IMG/VR virus record: IMGVR_UViG_3300042992_000713
Location: 1-23,006 of that record
Origin: a virus
Strand: one strand, 5' to 3'
DNA: 23,006 nucleotides
Of the stretch, positions 1 to 6,448 are shown in pieces (position 1 is the stretch's first letter; each line of letters begins with the position of its first letter). The notes beneath the pieces are model-generated. The model was not told where the DNA came from and made no database searches. It saw only the letters and a program-made list of their open reading frames with translations. The position numbers were made by a program, and so were the translations under genes.

Positions 1-1
1 T

Positions 2-397
2 CGTTATCTTAATAACTTTAATAAACGAGTAGAACCATTGTTAGTTGCATTTAAACCCGAAATTAGAGAAGATATTTTAATTGAGGACCCTAAAGATAGA
101 CAATACTTTACTAAAACTCAATGTGAGTTAGTTAATGGTTATCCATTAAAAGAAAGTGGTCAAGATAAATTCGATGAGGTTATGACACTATCCGATAGTG
201 AGGTTGTGTTTTGGAATAAAATTGGTCGTGACCCATTCTTTATGTACGTTGAAAATAGTTTGGAACTTGCTGACCCATATTGGGTTGACCATAATAGAAA
301 AGTACTACAACTACAAGCCGCAAGTACGGTAAGTAATGAAGATGAAATTATCGGTACTGATAATGGTGATTTAATCTTACACGTAAGTGAAAGTTAA
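2..397 (+). CDS. 3' end of an unidentified plus-strand gene (partial)
   Basis: The frame is open from the first bases of the window to a TAA at 395-397, giving the last 131 residues of a longer protein. A TTG at 38 is not needed as a start because the frame stays open upstream of it. The fragment reads as a real, charged, soluble protein (RYLNNFNKRVEPLLVAFKPE near its start, many Asp/Glu, no membrane segment, no repeats). I cannot assign it to a family. The basic NFNKRVEPLL stretch followed by acidic segments gave me a weak impression of the C-terminal end of a large replication enzyme such as a phage DNA polymerase, but nothing diagnostic is present. The gene is convergent with the neck gene, and the two stop codons share the TTAA at 394-397. 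There is no room for a terminator hairpin between them. Confidence 0.8.
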   Translation, partial: RYLNNFNKRVEPLLVAFKPEIREDILIEDPKDRQYFTKTQCELVNGYPLKESGQDKFDEVMTLSDSEVVFWNKIGRDPFFMYVENSLELADPYWVDHNRKVLQLQAASTVSNEDEIIGTDNGDLILHVSES

Positions 398-1512
398 ATT
401 ATATTGTATGGAGATTGCATCGGTCTGAACTTAAGTGCTTTGTTAAGATTTTCAGCCTCGGCACCTTTTCTTTCAAGAATTTTGTCGGGGCGAAGTCTTT
501 CCAATCTAGCCATTAATTCCTCAACCAATTTCATTCTTTCGTCTTTACCTTCAGTAAGTAAAGAACTATAATCTAATTTGATTGAACTATCAGGAACTTG
601 TAAGTCACCCGAAAATTTACCCCAAATTCTACCTAAACCTTCTTTAGAATAACCGATTAGATATTTTCTAACCCAGTTCTGAGAAGGTTTATTTAGTTTA
701 TCCCATGTTAATTCTTCAGTTGCAACATCAGAAGGTAACTTTATAACATCTTTGTTTTTATCTAAACAAGTGTCTCTATCCATTGTATCGTAATACCAAT
801 ACCAAACTTGGTAATTTTGTTTATATATGGAACCAAAATCAAATCTACCTCCCGGTACATTGTAAAGGTGAATGTATTTCTTTCCTTCAGGACCTGCGGT
901 AATTCTATATGTTAAGTCACCACCAATCAATCTGTTTTTAAGACTTCTATCTTGCATTCTCAATAAAAGGTCAAAAGCCGGCATCATAAAATAAGAACCA
1001 CCCGACGCACCCATTTGGGCAAAACCACCAAAACCTCCGAAACCTGTACCACCAAGACCACCAAATCCCGCCGCAAATGGGTCAACAATAGTATCTGTCA
1101 TTTCTGACCTTGTAAACCATAATAATTCGTTTATTTCACGTCCTGCAGGTATTTCATACATTTGTGTACCACCTGTTAATGTGATAAAATCTTTTTTCAA
1201 TTCACTATTACCACCCGCCTGTAAACCAACAATTTTAGAGTATGAATGACTATATTGTGTTTCGTAATCTAAACTTCTCGTTGTAAAAGCGTTTGTTAAA
1301 GATTGGGTATCAACATCTAATCCCGCTAAAGCCGACCATTGAGATTCAATTAACCAATCACTAACATATTGTTCGTATTCAGACAATGATAACTCTAAAA
1401 AGGTGTCCATTTGTTCTTCGGTTAATTCAATACCACGAACGGGCATACCTAATAGGTGAAATACCTGTGTATATAATTTATCCTTTTCAGATTGTGAAAT
1501 AAGTGTCGCCAT
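394..1512 (-). CDS. Neck protein, gp13-like (head-tail connector)
   Basis: A 372-residue protein. In T4, gp13 and gp14 form the neck that closes the filled head and receives the tail. The N-terminal helical part (residues about 8-60, with QVFHLLGMPVRGIELTEEQ) and the central block containing DYETQYSHSYSKIVGLQAGG, ELKKDF, YEIPAGREINELLWFT and LKNRLIGGDLTYRITAGPEG match the pattern I know from neck proteins of T4-related and far-T4 phages. Residues 147-172 form a Gly/Phe-rich insert (GFGGLGGTGFGGFGGF) that is probably a flexible loop. The C-terminal part (WVRKYLIGYSKEGLGRIWGK, then a charged helix) is soluble. The start ATG is preceded on the minus strand by a CTATTTATT element 23 nt upstream. 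It is transcribed opposite to the rest of the tail module. It could instead correspond to gp14 or to another connector; the head-tail role is more certain than the exact T4 equivalent. Confidence 0.72.
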   Translation of the reverse strand: MATLISQSEKDKLYTQVFHLLGMPVRGIELTEEQMDTFLELSLSEYEQYVSDWLIESQWSALAGLDVDTQSLTNAFTTRSLDYETQYSHSYSKIVGLQAGGNSELKKDFITLTGGTQMYEIPAGREINELLWFTRSEMTDTIVDPFAAGFGGLGGTGFGGFGGFAQMGASGGSYFMMPAFDLLLRMQDRSLKNRLIGGDLTYRITAGPEGKKYIHLYNVPGGRFDFGSIYKQNYQVWYWYYDTMDRDTCLDKNKDVIKLPSDVATEELTWDKLNKPSQNWVRKYLIGYSKEGLGRIWGKFSGDLQVPDSSIKLDYSSLLTEGKDERMKLVEELMARLERLRPDKILERKGAEAENLNKALKFRPMQSPYNII

Positions 1513-1527
1513 AGTTTGGTTTATTGT

Positions 1528-1536
1528 AATAAATAG
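1528..1536 (-). promoter_or_regulatory. Putative late promoter element (CTATTTATT) for the neck gene
   Basis: On the minus strand, CTATTTATT lies with its TATTTAT core 23 nt before the neck start codon. The same core precedes six other genes in the window, and the gene beginning at 13018 has the identical 23-nt spacing. The 39-bp divergent gap 1513-1551 also serves the plus-strand nuclease gene. The promoter role is inferred from recurrence, not proven. Confidence 0.5.
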
Positions 1537-1537
1537 T

Positions 1538-1547
1538 TTATATTTTA
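1538..1547 (+). promoter_or_regulatory. TTATATTTTA leader element of the nuclease gene
   Basis: The 10-mer TTATATTTTA ends 4 nt before the ATG at 1552. The identical 10-mer ends 2 nt before the helicase ATG (minus strand, 4371-4380). Both genes are non-structural. It may be a translation-initiation element or part of a different promoter class; this is seen only twice here. Confidence 0.3.
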
Positions 1548-1551
1548 GAAT

Positions 1552-2637
1552 ATGATGACACCGGATAAATACAAAACCCTCAATTTAAACAAATCATCCC
1601 AATTTGATGCGATGATAAATGAGGATATTTTAGCAAATATTCATTCAACAGATTATTACATTCGAATTTCCAAGATGTTTAAACAGATATTGGAGGAGGT
1701 CCACACACCATTAAATCAATGGAAACAAAACCCAAAATGTGACGATGTTATGTTTGGTGTGGTTGTTAATGGTAAATGGCATAGACTGAATACTCCTGAA
1801 ACAAATAAAAGTGGACAATTTTATTTGTTTAGACAAGTTAATATATTCTTAGATTCGTTAAAAAAACAAGGAATAAATGAAATAAAACTGTATAAACATA
1901 CAATATCAACAGATAAAATTTTTATTTCAGAAAATTGGAAAAAAGATAATGAGTTCGATGAAAAATTAAAAAATTTATTAAGAATTATAAGATTTAAATC
2001 TAATGAATGGTTAGTACCAAATAATCCGATTTGTGACGAATTAATGAAAATTTGTTACGAGTGTATGTTGATTGGTGATACCGCAGAATTTCTTTGTGAA
2101 ATGTATTTAAATAAAATACAAAACAATATCAGTAGTTATATCTTTACAGAGGGGTTGGGGGATTGTAAAGATATAAAACAAGGTATTGATTGTTGGCTAT
2201 ATGATTCAATTGAAAATGAAACGACTTATCAAATAAAACACAAATATTTTACATTAGAAAACGATTTTATAACGACGAACGCTAATTTTAGTTTAAAATC
2301 TAAATGTAATTATTTTGTTTTAGTGTATAAAAATAAAATAGTTAAAATTAAAAACGACAATAAAACAAATAGAAAAAATGGTTCTACTTGGACCTTTCCT
2401 TTAAATAATTGTGAAATTATAAATGTAATGTATATGTTTGATGAATTAAAATCTCTAATGAGAGTAACGGGTAATAATGGTATTGAAATGAAAGTTAAGA
2501 AAGAAGGTAAAGACAATTACGCAAAATACATATCTGAAGAAAAAATTGTTGTTATTAATTTTCCTAACGATTCGGATGAATCATTTAAAGATAAAATTAT
2601 TGAATTATCTGAAGAATTAAAGGAGTTGTTTAAGTAA
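1552..2637 (+). CDS. PD-(D/E)XK nuclease-like protein (candidate mobile or selfish nuclease)
   Basis: A 361-residue soluble, Lys-rich protein. The core of a restriction-endonuclease-like fold can be traced: a helix with Glu179 (GDTAEFLCEMYLNK), then GLGDCKDIKQGIDCWL with Asp213, then YQIKHK with Gln227-x-Lys229. This fits E-x(n)-D-x(n)-(E/Q)xK, and the following strand (NYFVLVYKNKIVKIK) is compatible with the fold. The N-terminal half (1-160) has no domain I recognise; the C-terminal 60 residues are charged and helical. Candidate activities are DNA nicking or cleavage, as in free-standing homing or Vsr/Mrr-type nucleases. The gene sits alone between the neck gene and the helicase, converges on the helicase gene, and overlaps its 3' end by 21 nt. 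Translation could start at either of two adjacent ATGs (1552 or 1555). Target and partner are unknown; the nuclease call rests on motif reading only. Confidence 0.6.
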   Translation: MMTPDKYKTLNLNKSSQFDAMINEDILANIHSTDYYIRISKMFKQILEEVHTPLNQWKQNPKCDDVMFGVVVNGKWHRLNTPETNKSGQFYLFRQVNIFLDSLKKQGINEIKLYKHTISTDKIFISENWKKDNEFDEKLKNLLRIIRFKSNEWLVPNNPICDELMKICYECMLIGDTAEFLCEMYLNKIQNNISSYIFTEGLGDCKDIKQGIDCWLYDSIENETTYQIKHKYFTLENDFITTNANFSLKSKCNYFVLVYKNKIVKIKNDNKTNRKNGSTWTFPLNNCEIINVMYMFDELKSLMRVTGNNGIEMKVKKEGKDNYAKYISEEKIVVINFPNDSDESFKDKIIELSEELKELFK

Positions 2638-4368
2638 ATCTTTACTAAACGACTCGGAATATTCACCATCACCCATAACTTGGTCAATAACTCCCTTCTT
2701 CTTTTGTAAGATATTATAGATAATCTTTTCAACGGTGTTCTCAAATACAGGATAGTATACGAGAACACTATTTTTTTGTCCATATCTATATGCTCTATCT
2801 TCTCCTTGTGAGTGGTCAGCGGGAACAAATGATAAGTCATTCATAATAACAACCTCAGCCGCAGTTAAAGTAATACCAACACCCGCAGCTTTTATGTTAC
2901 CAATGAATACTTTTACTTTATCTTCATTTTGAAATCTATCGACATTCTCCTGTCTTCTATCTTTTGGCATACGACCATCAAGAGTTACAGAGTTCTTTTT
3001 ATACTTCTCATGTAACATATCTAATGTCATCGTAAAATTAGTTAAAACAATAACTTTCTTACCTTGTTCCAAACATCTATCGATAATTTCACAAGTGTAT
3101 GGAATTTTTTCGTAGGCAATAAGTTGTCTAATTCTCATTAAACGATTTAATGTAACTGTTATTGTTTCATCATCTTTCTTATCGTTACTAATACGAGTAA
3201 ATTCTTCTAATTCTTCATCGTACATTTTACTACTCAATTCCACAAATACAGGTGTAACAATTTTTTCTGGTAAATCAAGAATATCTGTTTTCATTCTACG
3301 TAACACAATATTTTTTGTTCGTTCACGAAGTTCATCTAAATTACTTGCACCACTTGTATTCCATACTTTTCTCTGACCAACTCTAAATTGGTATCCCGCA
3401 CAATATCTACGAACATATGATTGCCAATTCAAAGTTAACGGAGATTCAACAATCTTAAGTAAGTTAAAATAATTTATTGGTCGAGATGTCATAGGTGTAC
3501 CCGTTAATAACCAAACCTTTGGTATTTGTTCAAGTACGTCATTTAATAATCGAGTTCTATTTGCAGTTGCATTCGAAATATAATGTGCCTCATCTACGAT
3601 TGCCAAGTCAAAACCGGCATTAACCAATAATTTATAGTCATCACTATCTTCAGATTTATCTGTCGAGTGATAGTTTTTAATAATATCATAGTTTATAATA
3701 TAATAATCAAACGTTGACCCCCATTTACGACCTTCAACAATTAATACTTTCTTGTTAGAATAATTTTTTATCTCTCTATCCCAATTTATCTTTAAAGAAG
3801 CGGGACAAACAATAAGAACTTTCTTGGCACCACTTTCCATAGATGCAATAACCGCTGACGTTGTTTTTCCGAGACCCATATCATCTGCAAGTATAAACTT
3901 ATCATTCGCTAATAATTTCTCAATGGCAACCTTCTGGTGGTCCATAGGGGGTCTCGTATCATACTTACTATAATCAATTACTCGATTAAGTTTTTTCTCC
4001 TCTTGCATTACCGCAGCTTTGGGTAACCACATAGCACTTAATTGGTCACTATCCAAAACTTTACCCCAAACGTGAAACGCTTTATCCGAATCACACAATA
4101 ATTTTTCGCACCATATTTTTTCGGGTGGTTTGGGTAATAATCTCTCCTCCATTATTTTTTCTCCAAAAGAACCAACAATGTTAATATATTTTCTTGCAAC
4201 CTTTGGAGTTACTTGATGGTATTTTTGTACATACTCGGCCTGAGGTCTTGTTAATTTAAAATTCTTAACTTCTAAAAATTTTCTTTTCCAATCTAACAAT
4301 TGATTGTTTGAACCTTCGTATGTCGATAAAATGTTTCTAGCCTCTATTTCGGGAATCTTAGTTTCCAT
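2617..4368 (-). CDS. SNF2-type (superfamily 2) DEAH helicase/translocase
   Basis: A protein of 583 residues from the chosen start. All core SNF2 motifs are visible (numbering from the start at 4368): MDHQKVAIEKLL before motif I, Walker A DDMGLGKTT (162-170), LIVCPASLKINW (Ia), DEAH (259-262), LLTGTP (287-292), a C-terminal RecA lobe with KVIVLTNFT, GVGITLTAAE (motif V) and QGEDRAYRYGQ (motif VI, 521-531; compare the RAHRIGQ of SNF2 enzymes). It should use ATP to translocate on duplex DNA; phage members of this group are usually linked to recombination, repair or replication-fork remodelling. The 140-residue N-terminal part has no separate domain I can name. An upstream in-frame ATG at 4398 would add 10 residues. 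I prefer 4368 because CTATTTAC and TTATATTTTA elements lie between the two starts. It is divergent from the structural operon at 4417. Confidence 0.93.
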   Translation of the reverse strand: METKIPEIEARNILSTYEGSNNQLLDWKRKFLEVKNFKLTRPQAEYVQKYHQVTPKVARKYINIVGSFGEKIMEERLLPKPPEKIWCEKLLCDSDKAFHVWGKVLDSDQLSAMWLPKAAVMQEEKKLNRVIDYSKYDTRPPMDHQKVAIEKLLANDKFILADDMGLGKTTSAVIASMESGAKKVLIVCPASLKINWDREIKNYSNKKVLIVEGRKWGSTFDYYIINYDIIKNYHSTDKSEDSDDYKLLVNAGFDLAIVDEAHYISNATANRTRLLNDVLEQIPKVWLLTGTPMTSRPINYFNLLKIVESPLTLNWQSYVRRYCAGYQFRVGQRKVWNTSGASNLDELRERTKNIVLRRMKTDILDLPEKIVTPVFVELSSKMYDEELEEFTRISNDKKDDETITVTLNRLMRIRQLIAYEKIPYTCEIIDRCLEQGKKVIVLTNFTMTLDMLHEKYKKNSVTLDGRMPKDRRQENVDRFQNEDKVKVFIGNIKAAGVGITLTAAEVVIMNDLSFVPADHSQGEDRAYRYGQKNSVLVYYPVFENTVEKIIYNILQKKKGVIDQVMGDGEYSESFSKDLLKQLL

Positions 4369-4370
4369 AT

Positions 4371-4388
4371 TAAAATATAAGTAAATAG
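4371..4388 (-). promoter_or_regulatory. Putative promoter/leader of the helicase gene
   Basis: On the minus strand this holds CTATTTAC (4388-4381), a variant of the recurrent TATTTAT element, followed by TTATATTTTA (4380-4371), which is identical to the leader of the nuclease gene and ends 2 nt before the chosen ATG. The function is inferred. Confidence 0.35.
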
Positions 4389-4402
4389 AATGTAACATTA
4401 AA

Positions 4403-4411
4403 CTATTTATT
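4403..4411 (+). promoter_or_regulatory. Putative late promoter element (CTATTTATT) before the gp14-like gene
   Basis: The TATTTAT core starts 13 nt before the ATG at 4417, at the left end of the rightward structural block. If it acts as a -10 element the transcript would be leaderless or nearly so. Confidence 0.4.
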
Positions 4412-4416
4412 AGGAT

Positions 4417-4929
4417 ATGGAAAATAAGTTACCTATTACCAGATTATCTAAATTCTTATCACAAGATGATTTTGACCTCAATATTCAAATGGGTCAAGAA
4501 TATCTTCACGGGGATTTAAATATGAAATTGGTTCTATATAGGGTAGATAGAGAAAAGACTCAAATTGATGATGTGTATGTGGAGGTTGGTATTGACCAAA
4601 CTAAGTTCTTTCCTCCCGTTGAATTTAATGCGTTGGTTAAAATTGAGGAACCAAAAAATAGTTCATATAAAAATGGAACTTTGAGACACCTTGAGCCGGG
4701 AAACATGATTTTATCTGTTTATATTAAACATTTAGAAGAAATGAAAATAGATATAAGATATGGTGACTATATTGGTTATCCCGAATCCGAATCAAAAGTT
4801 AGATTTTATCAGGTGGTAAATGATGGTAAGGTGACTTCAGATAATAAACATAATATGTTTGGGTTTAAACCATATTATAAGTCAATAACTTGTGCACCTG
4901 TACAAGATGGTCAATTTAGAGGAGTATAA
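4417..4929 (+). CDS. Neck / head-tail joining protein, gp14-like (assigned mainly by position)
   Basis: A 170-residue beta-rich soluble protein with no signal peptide or membrane helix. Visible features are an N-terminal PITRLSKFLSQDDFDL, a central VKIEEPKNSSYKNGTLRHLE loop, and a C-terminal block MKIDIRYGDYIGYPESES, VRFYQVVNDGK, MFGFKPYYKSITCAPVQDGQ. A compact 'GDYIGY...FYQV' beta block of this kind occurs in T4-type neck proteins. T4 keeps genes 13, 14 and 15 together, so a protein just upstream of the gp15-like terminator is most simply gp14. T4 gp14 is longer (about 256 residues), and I see no motif that proves homology. It is the first gene of the rightward structural block, and its stop lies 1 nt before the next start, so the two genes are probably translated together. 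An alternative is another connector or tail-completion protein. Confidence 0.5.
   Translation: MENKLPITRLSKFLSQDDFDLNIQMGQEYLHGDLNMKLVLYRVDREKTQIDDVYVEVGIDQTKFFPPVEFNALVKIEEPKNSSYKNGTLRHLEPGNMILSVYIKHLEEMKIDIRYGDYIGYPESESKVRFYQVVNDGKVTSDNKHNMFGFKPYYKSITCAPVQDGQFRGV
4918..4924 (+). promoter_or_regulatory. Shine-Dalgarno-like site fixing the start at 4931
   Basis: AGAGGAG ends 6 nt before the ATG at 4931, a good ribosome-binding site in a genome where most starts lack one. It lies inside the last codons of the preceding gene. It argues for 4931 over the in-frame ATG at 4892, which would overlap that gene by 38 nt. Confidence 0.65.
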
Positions 4930-4930
4930 A

Positions 4931-6166
4931 ATGGGAATACCTAAAAGAAAAAACAACATATCTGTTTACACAGAAAAAGAACTAACTGAAAGAAGACAGG
5001 AATTGTTAGATAGAATCACCAAATCTGACACATATCTCCCTGACTCCATATTACACGACGATTTAGATAAAGGTTTTTTAGATTATGTAACTAAAAATTT
5101 TCAAATTGTTTCCGATGGTAATAAGATACCAATTATTGATAAAATTTTAACCGTTCAGAGATGGGGTGAATTTACACAAACGTGGACATTTACAAATGAC
5201 GACGGAAATATTGAATTACCTTTTGTTGCAATTGTAAGAAAACCGGACGTTCAGCCAGGTACGAACCCATCAGTTCAAAGAACGATACCTGATAGACATC
5301 AATTTTATTATGCTTCTGTGCCAACTTGGAACGGAACGACTATGGGTGCTGATATCTATAAAATACCACAACCCGTACCTGTTGATATAACATACGACGT
5401 TACGATTGTTTGTAACAAGTTCAGAGATATTAACAAATTTAGTAAAATAGTTTTACAAAATTTCTCGTCGAGACAAGATTATACAACTGTTAAAGGACAC
5501 TATATTCCACTTATATTAGATAAAATTGAAGACAATACCCCGATGGATACGTTGGAGGGTAGGAGATTTTATATTCAAAACTACACATTTACTATGTTGG
5601 GATTCCTTATTGATTCTGAAGAATTTGAGGTTAAACCCGCAATTAATCGTTTCTTTTTAATGAACGAATTTGCAAAAGAGGGTGTAGGTAGGAAAAAGTA
5701 TGTTAGTAAAGTTATCGACATAACCGTAATGTCATTCACGGGAGATGGGATGCAAACTCAATTTAGTGTCGGTGAAAGTATTGGTACATTGTTTAGTGTC
5801 ACAATAAATGGTCTATTACAAGAGAAAGATGTTGACTTTTACCATATATCATATACATCTAAAATAACATTTGTTCAACCACCTTTTGAGGGTAGTACAA
5901 TCGTAATCTCATACTATAAGGGTCGAAACAATGTTATTATTGACAATTATGGTAAATTAATACAAGTGACTACAGAATATTTCCAATATGATGGTAGTAC
6001 TTTAACATTTAACACATACAACCATATTAGTAGTATTGTTAGTTTAGATATAAATGGTCTACAAGAAGAGGAGGGTTCGGGATTCGATGTTTCGGGTTCA
6101 CAACAGATTGTATTATTAGGTGCTCCTGTTGTTGGGTCTAGAATTGGTGTAACTTATTTGTATTAA
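4931..6166 (+). CDS. Tail terminator / sheath-stabilising protein, gp15-like, with two C-terminal beta modules
   Basis: A 411-residue protein from the chosen start. T4 gp15 (272 residues) forms the ring that caps the finished tail tube and sheath and binds the neck. The first 262 or so residues fit that family: KIPIIDKILTVQRWGEFTQTW, the beta segment PVPVDITYDVTIVCNKFRDI, then KGHYIPLILDKIEDN and EGRRFYIQNYTFTMLGFLID. Two related beta modules follow. The first (about 265-335) contains FTGDGMQTQFSVG, VTINGLLQEKDVDF and IVISYYKG; the second (about 340-411) contains LTFNTYNHISSIVSLDINGL and IGVTYLY. Each has the pattern 'strand - NGL-Q - strand - GS-I-V-YY'. Such modules are seen as surface decorations on phage structural proteins and could form neck appendages (inference). 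Its stop overlaps that of the small minus-strand gene at TTAA 6163-6166. Confidence 0.7.
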   Translation: MGIPKRKNNISVYTEKELTERRQELLDRITKSDTYLPDSILHDDLDKGFLDYVTKNFQIVSDGNKIPIIDKILTVQRWGEFTQTWTFTNDDGNIELPFVAIVRKPDVQPGTNPSVQRTIPDRHQFYYASVPTWNGTTMGADIYKIPQPVPVDITYDVTIVCNKFRDINKFSKIVLQNFSSRQDYTTVKGHYIPLILDKIEDNTPMDTLEGRRFYIQNYTFTMLGFLIDSEEFEVKPAINRFFLMNEFAKEGVGRKKYVSKVIDITVMSFTGDGMQTQFSVGESIGTLFSVTINGLLQEKDVDFYHISYTSKITFVQPPFEGSTIVISYYKGRNNVIIDNYGKLIQVTTEYFQYDGSTLTFNTYNHISSIVSLDINGLQEEEGSGFDVSGSQQIVLLGAPVVGSRIGVTYLY

Positions 6167-6321
6167 TCGTCACCATAGATATCCTTCTTTTTTGGTTTAC
6201 AGAGGTCTTCAATGTATTTTTCTAAAACCTTATAAATTTTTAGTCCGTTTTTTTCACAATGGTTTTTTAACATCTCGTGGTGTTTTTCACTAATTTTTAC
6301 GTTTTTCTGTTTGTTTTCCAT
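6163..6321 (-). CDS. Small ribbon-helix-helix-like DNA-binding protein (52 aa)
   Basis: An ATG at 6321-6319 and a TAA at 6165-6163 on the minus strand give 52 residues. The order fits a ribbon-helix-helix (Arc/MetJ-type) protein: a short beta strand NVKISEK (7-13), a first helix HHEMLKNHCEKNG (14-26), a turn, and a second helix KIYKVLEKYIEDLC (28-41), followed by a basic KPKKK tail and an acidic end. The family usually dimerises and inserts its strands into the DNA major groove as a repressor. The gene is divergent from the sheath gene, and the space between them holds direct and inverted repeats that could be its operators. The stop is convergent with the terminator-protein gene (shared TTAA). 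The hydrophobic pattern is good, but the sequence is too short for a sure family call. It could instead be an unrelated small helical protein. Confidence 0.6.
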   Translation of the reverse strand: MENKQKNVKISEKHHEMLKNHCEKNGLKIYKVLEKYIEDLCKPKKKDIYGDD

Positions 6322-6328
6322 TATGAAA

Positions 6329-6364
6329 GATAATTTAAGATAGAAAAGGATAATTTACTATCTT
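6329..6364. promoter_or_regulatory. Candidate operator: direct and inverted repeats between the small regulator gene and the sheath gene
   Basis: GATAATTTA occurs at 6329-6337 and again at 6349-6357, exactly 20 bp apart (about two helical turns). An inverted repeat AAGATAG (6337-6343) / CTATCTT (6358-6364) is interleaved with it. Spaced half-sites are typical of ribbon-helix-helix operators. The block starts 8 bp from the start codon of the small minus-strand gene, so autoregulation is likely if the function is right. Confidence 0.45.
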
Positions 6365-6383
6365 TTTAAACAAAAGTACGGAA

Positions 6384-6404
6384 ATCTTTGGTAAAAACAA
6401 AGAT
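6384..6404. repeat. Inverted repeat overlapping the putative sheath promoter
   Basis: ATCTTTG (6384-6390) and CAAAGAT (6398-6404) are perfect 7-bp arms around the 7-nt spacer GTAAAAA. The right arm runs into the ATATTTATA element at 6403-6411, so a protein bound here would block or modify sheath transcription. It is not followed by a T run, so it is not a terminator. Confidence 0.45.
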
Positions 6405-6411
6405 ATTTATA
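6403..6411 (+). promoter_or_regulatory. Putative late promoter element (ATATTTATA) of the sheath gene
   Basis: The TATTTAT core starts 45 nt before the sheath ATG, exactly the distance found before the tube gene. The leader in between is A-rich and lacks a Shine-Dalgarno sequence in both cases. T4 late promoters carry TATAAATA; this is the reverse complement of that core. The promoter role is inferred. Confidence 0.55.
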
Positions 6412-6448
6412 GAATAACTAATAAAAATAATTAACCAAACAACAATCG

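Noticed and set aside
2517-2840. Minus-strand 107-codon frame across the nuclease and helicase 3' ends
   Set aside because: It is shifted relative to the helicase frame, which carries all the conserved motifs there; its own sequence has no pattern.
4892-4930. Upstream in-frame ATG for the gp15-like protein, adding 13 residues
   Set aside because: It overlaps the preceding gene by 38 nt and lacks a leader, whereas the ATG at 4931 has AGAGGAG at 6-nt spacing and follows the previous stop by 1 nt.
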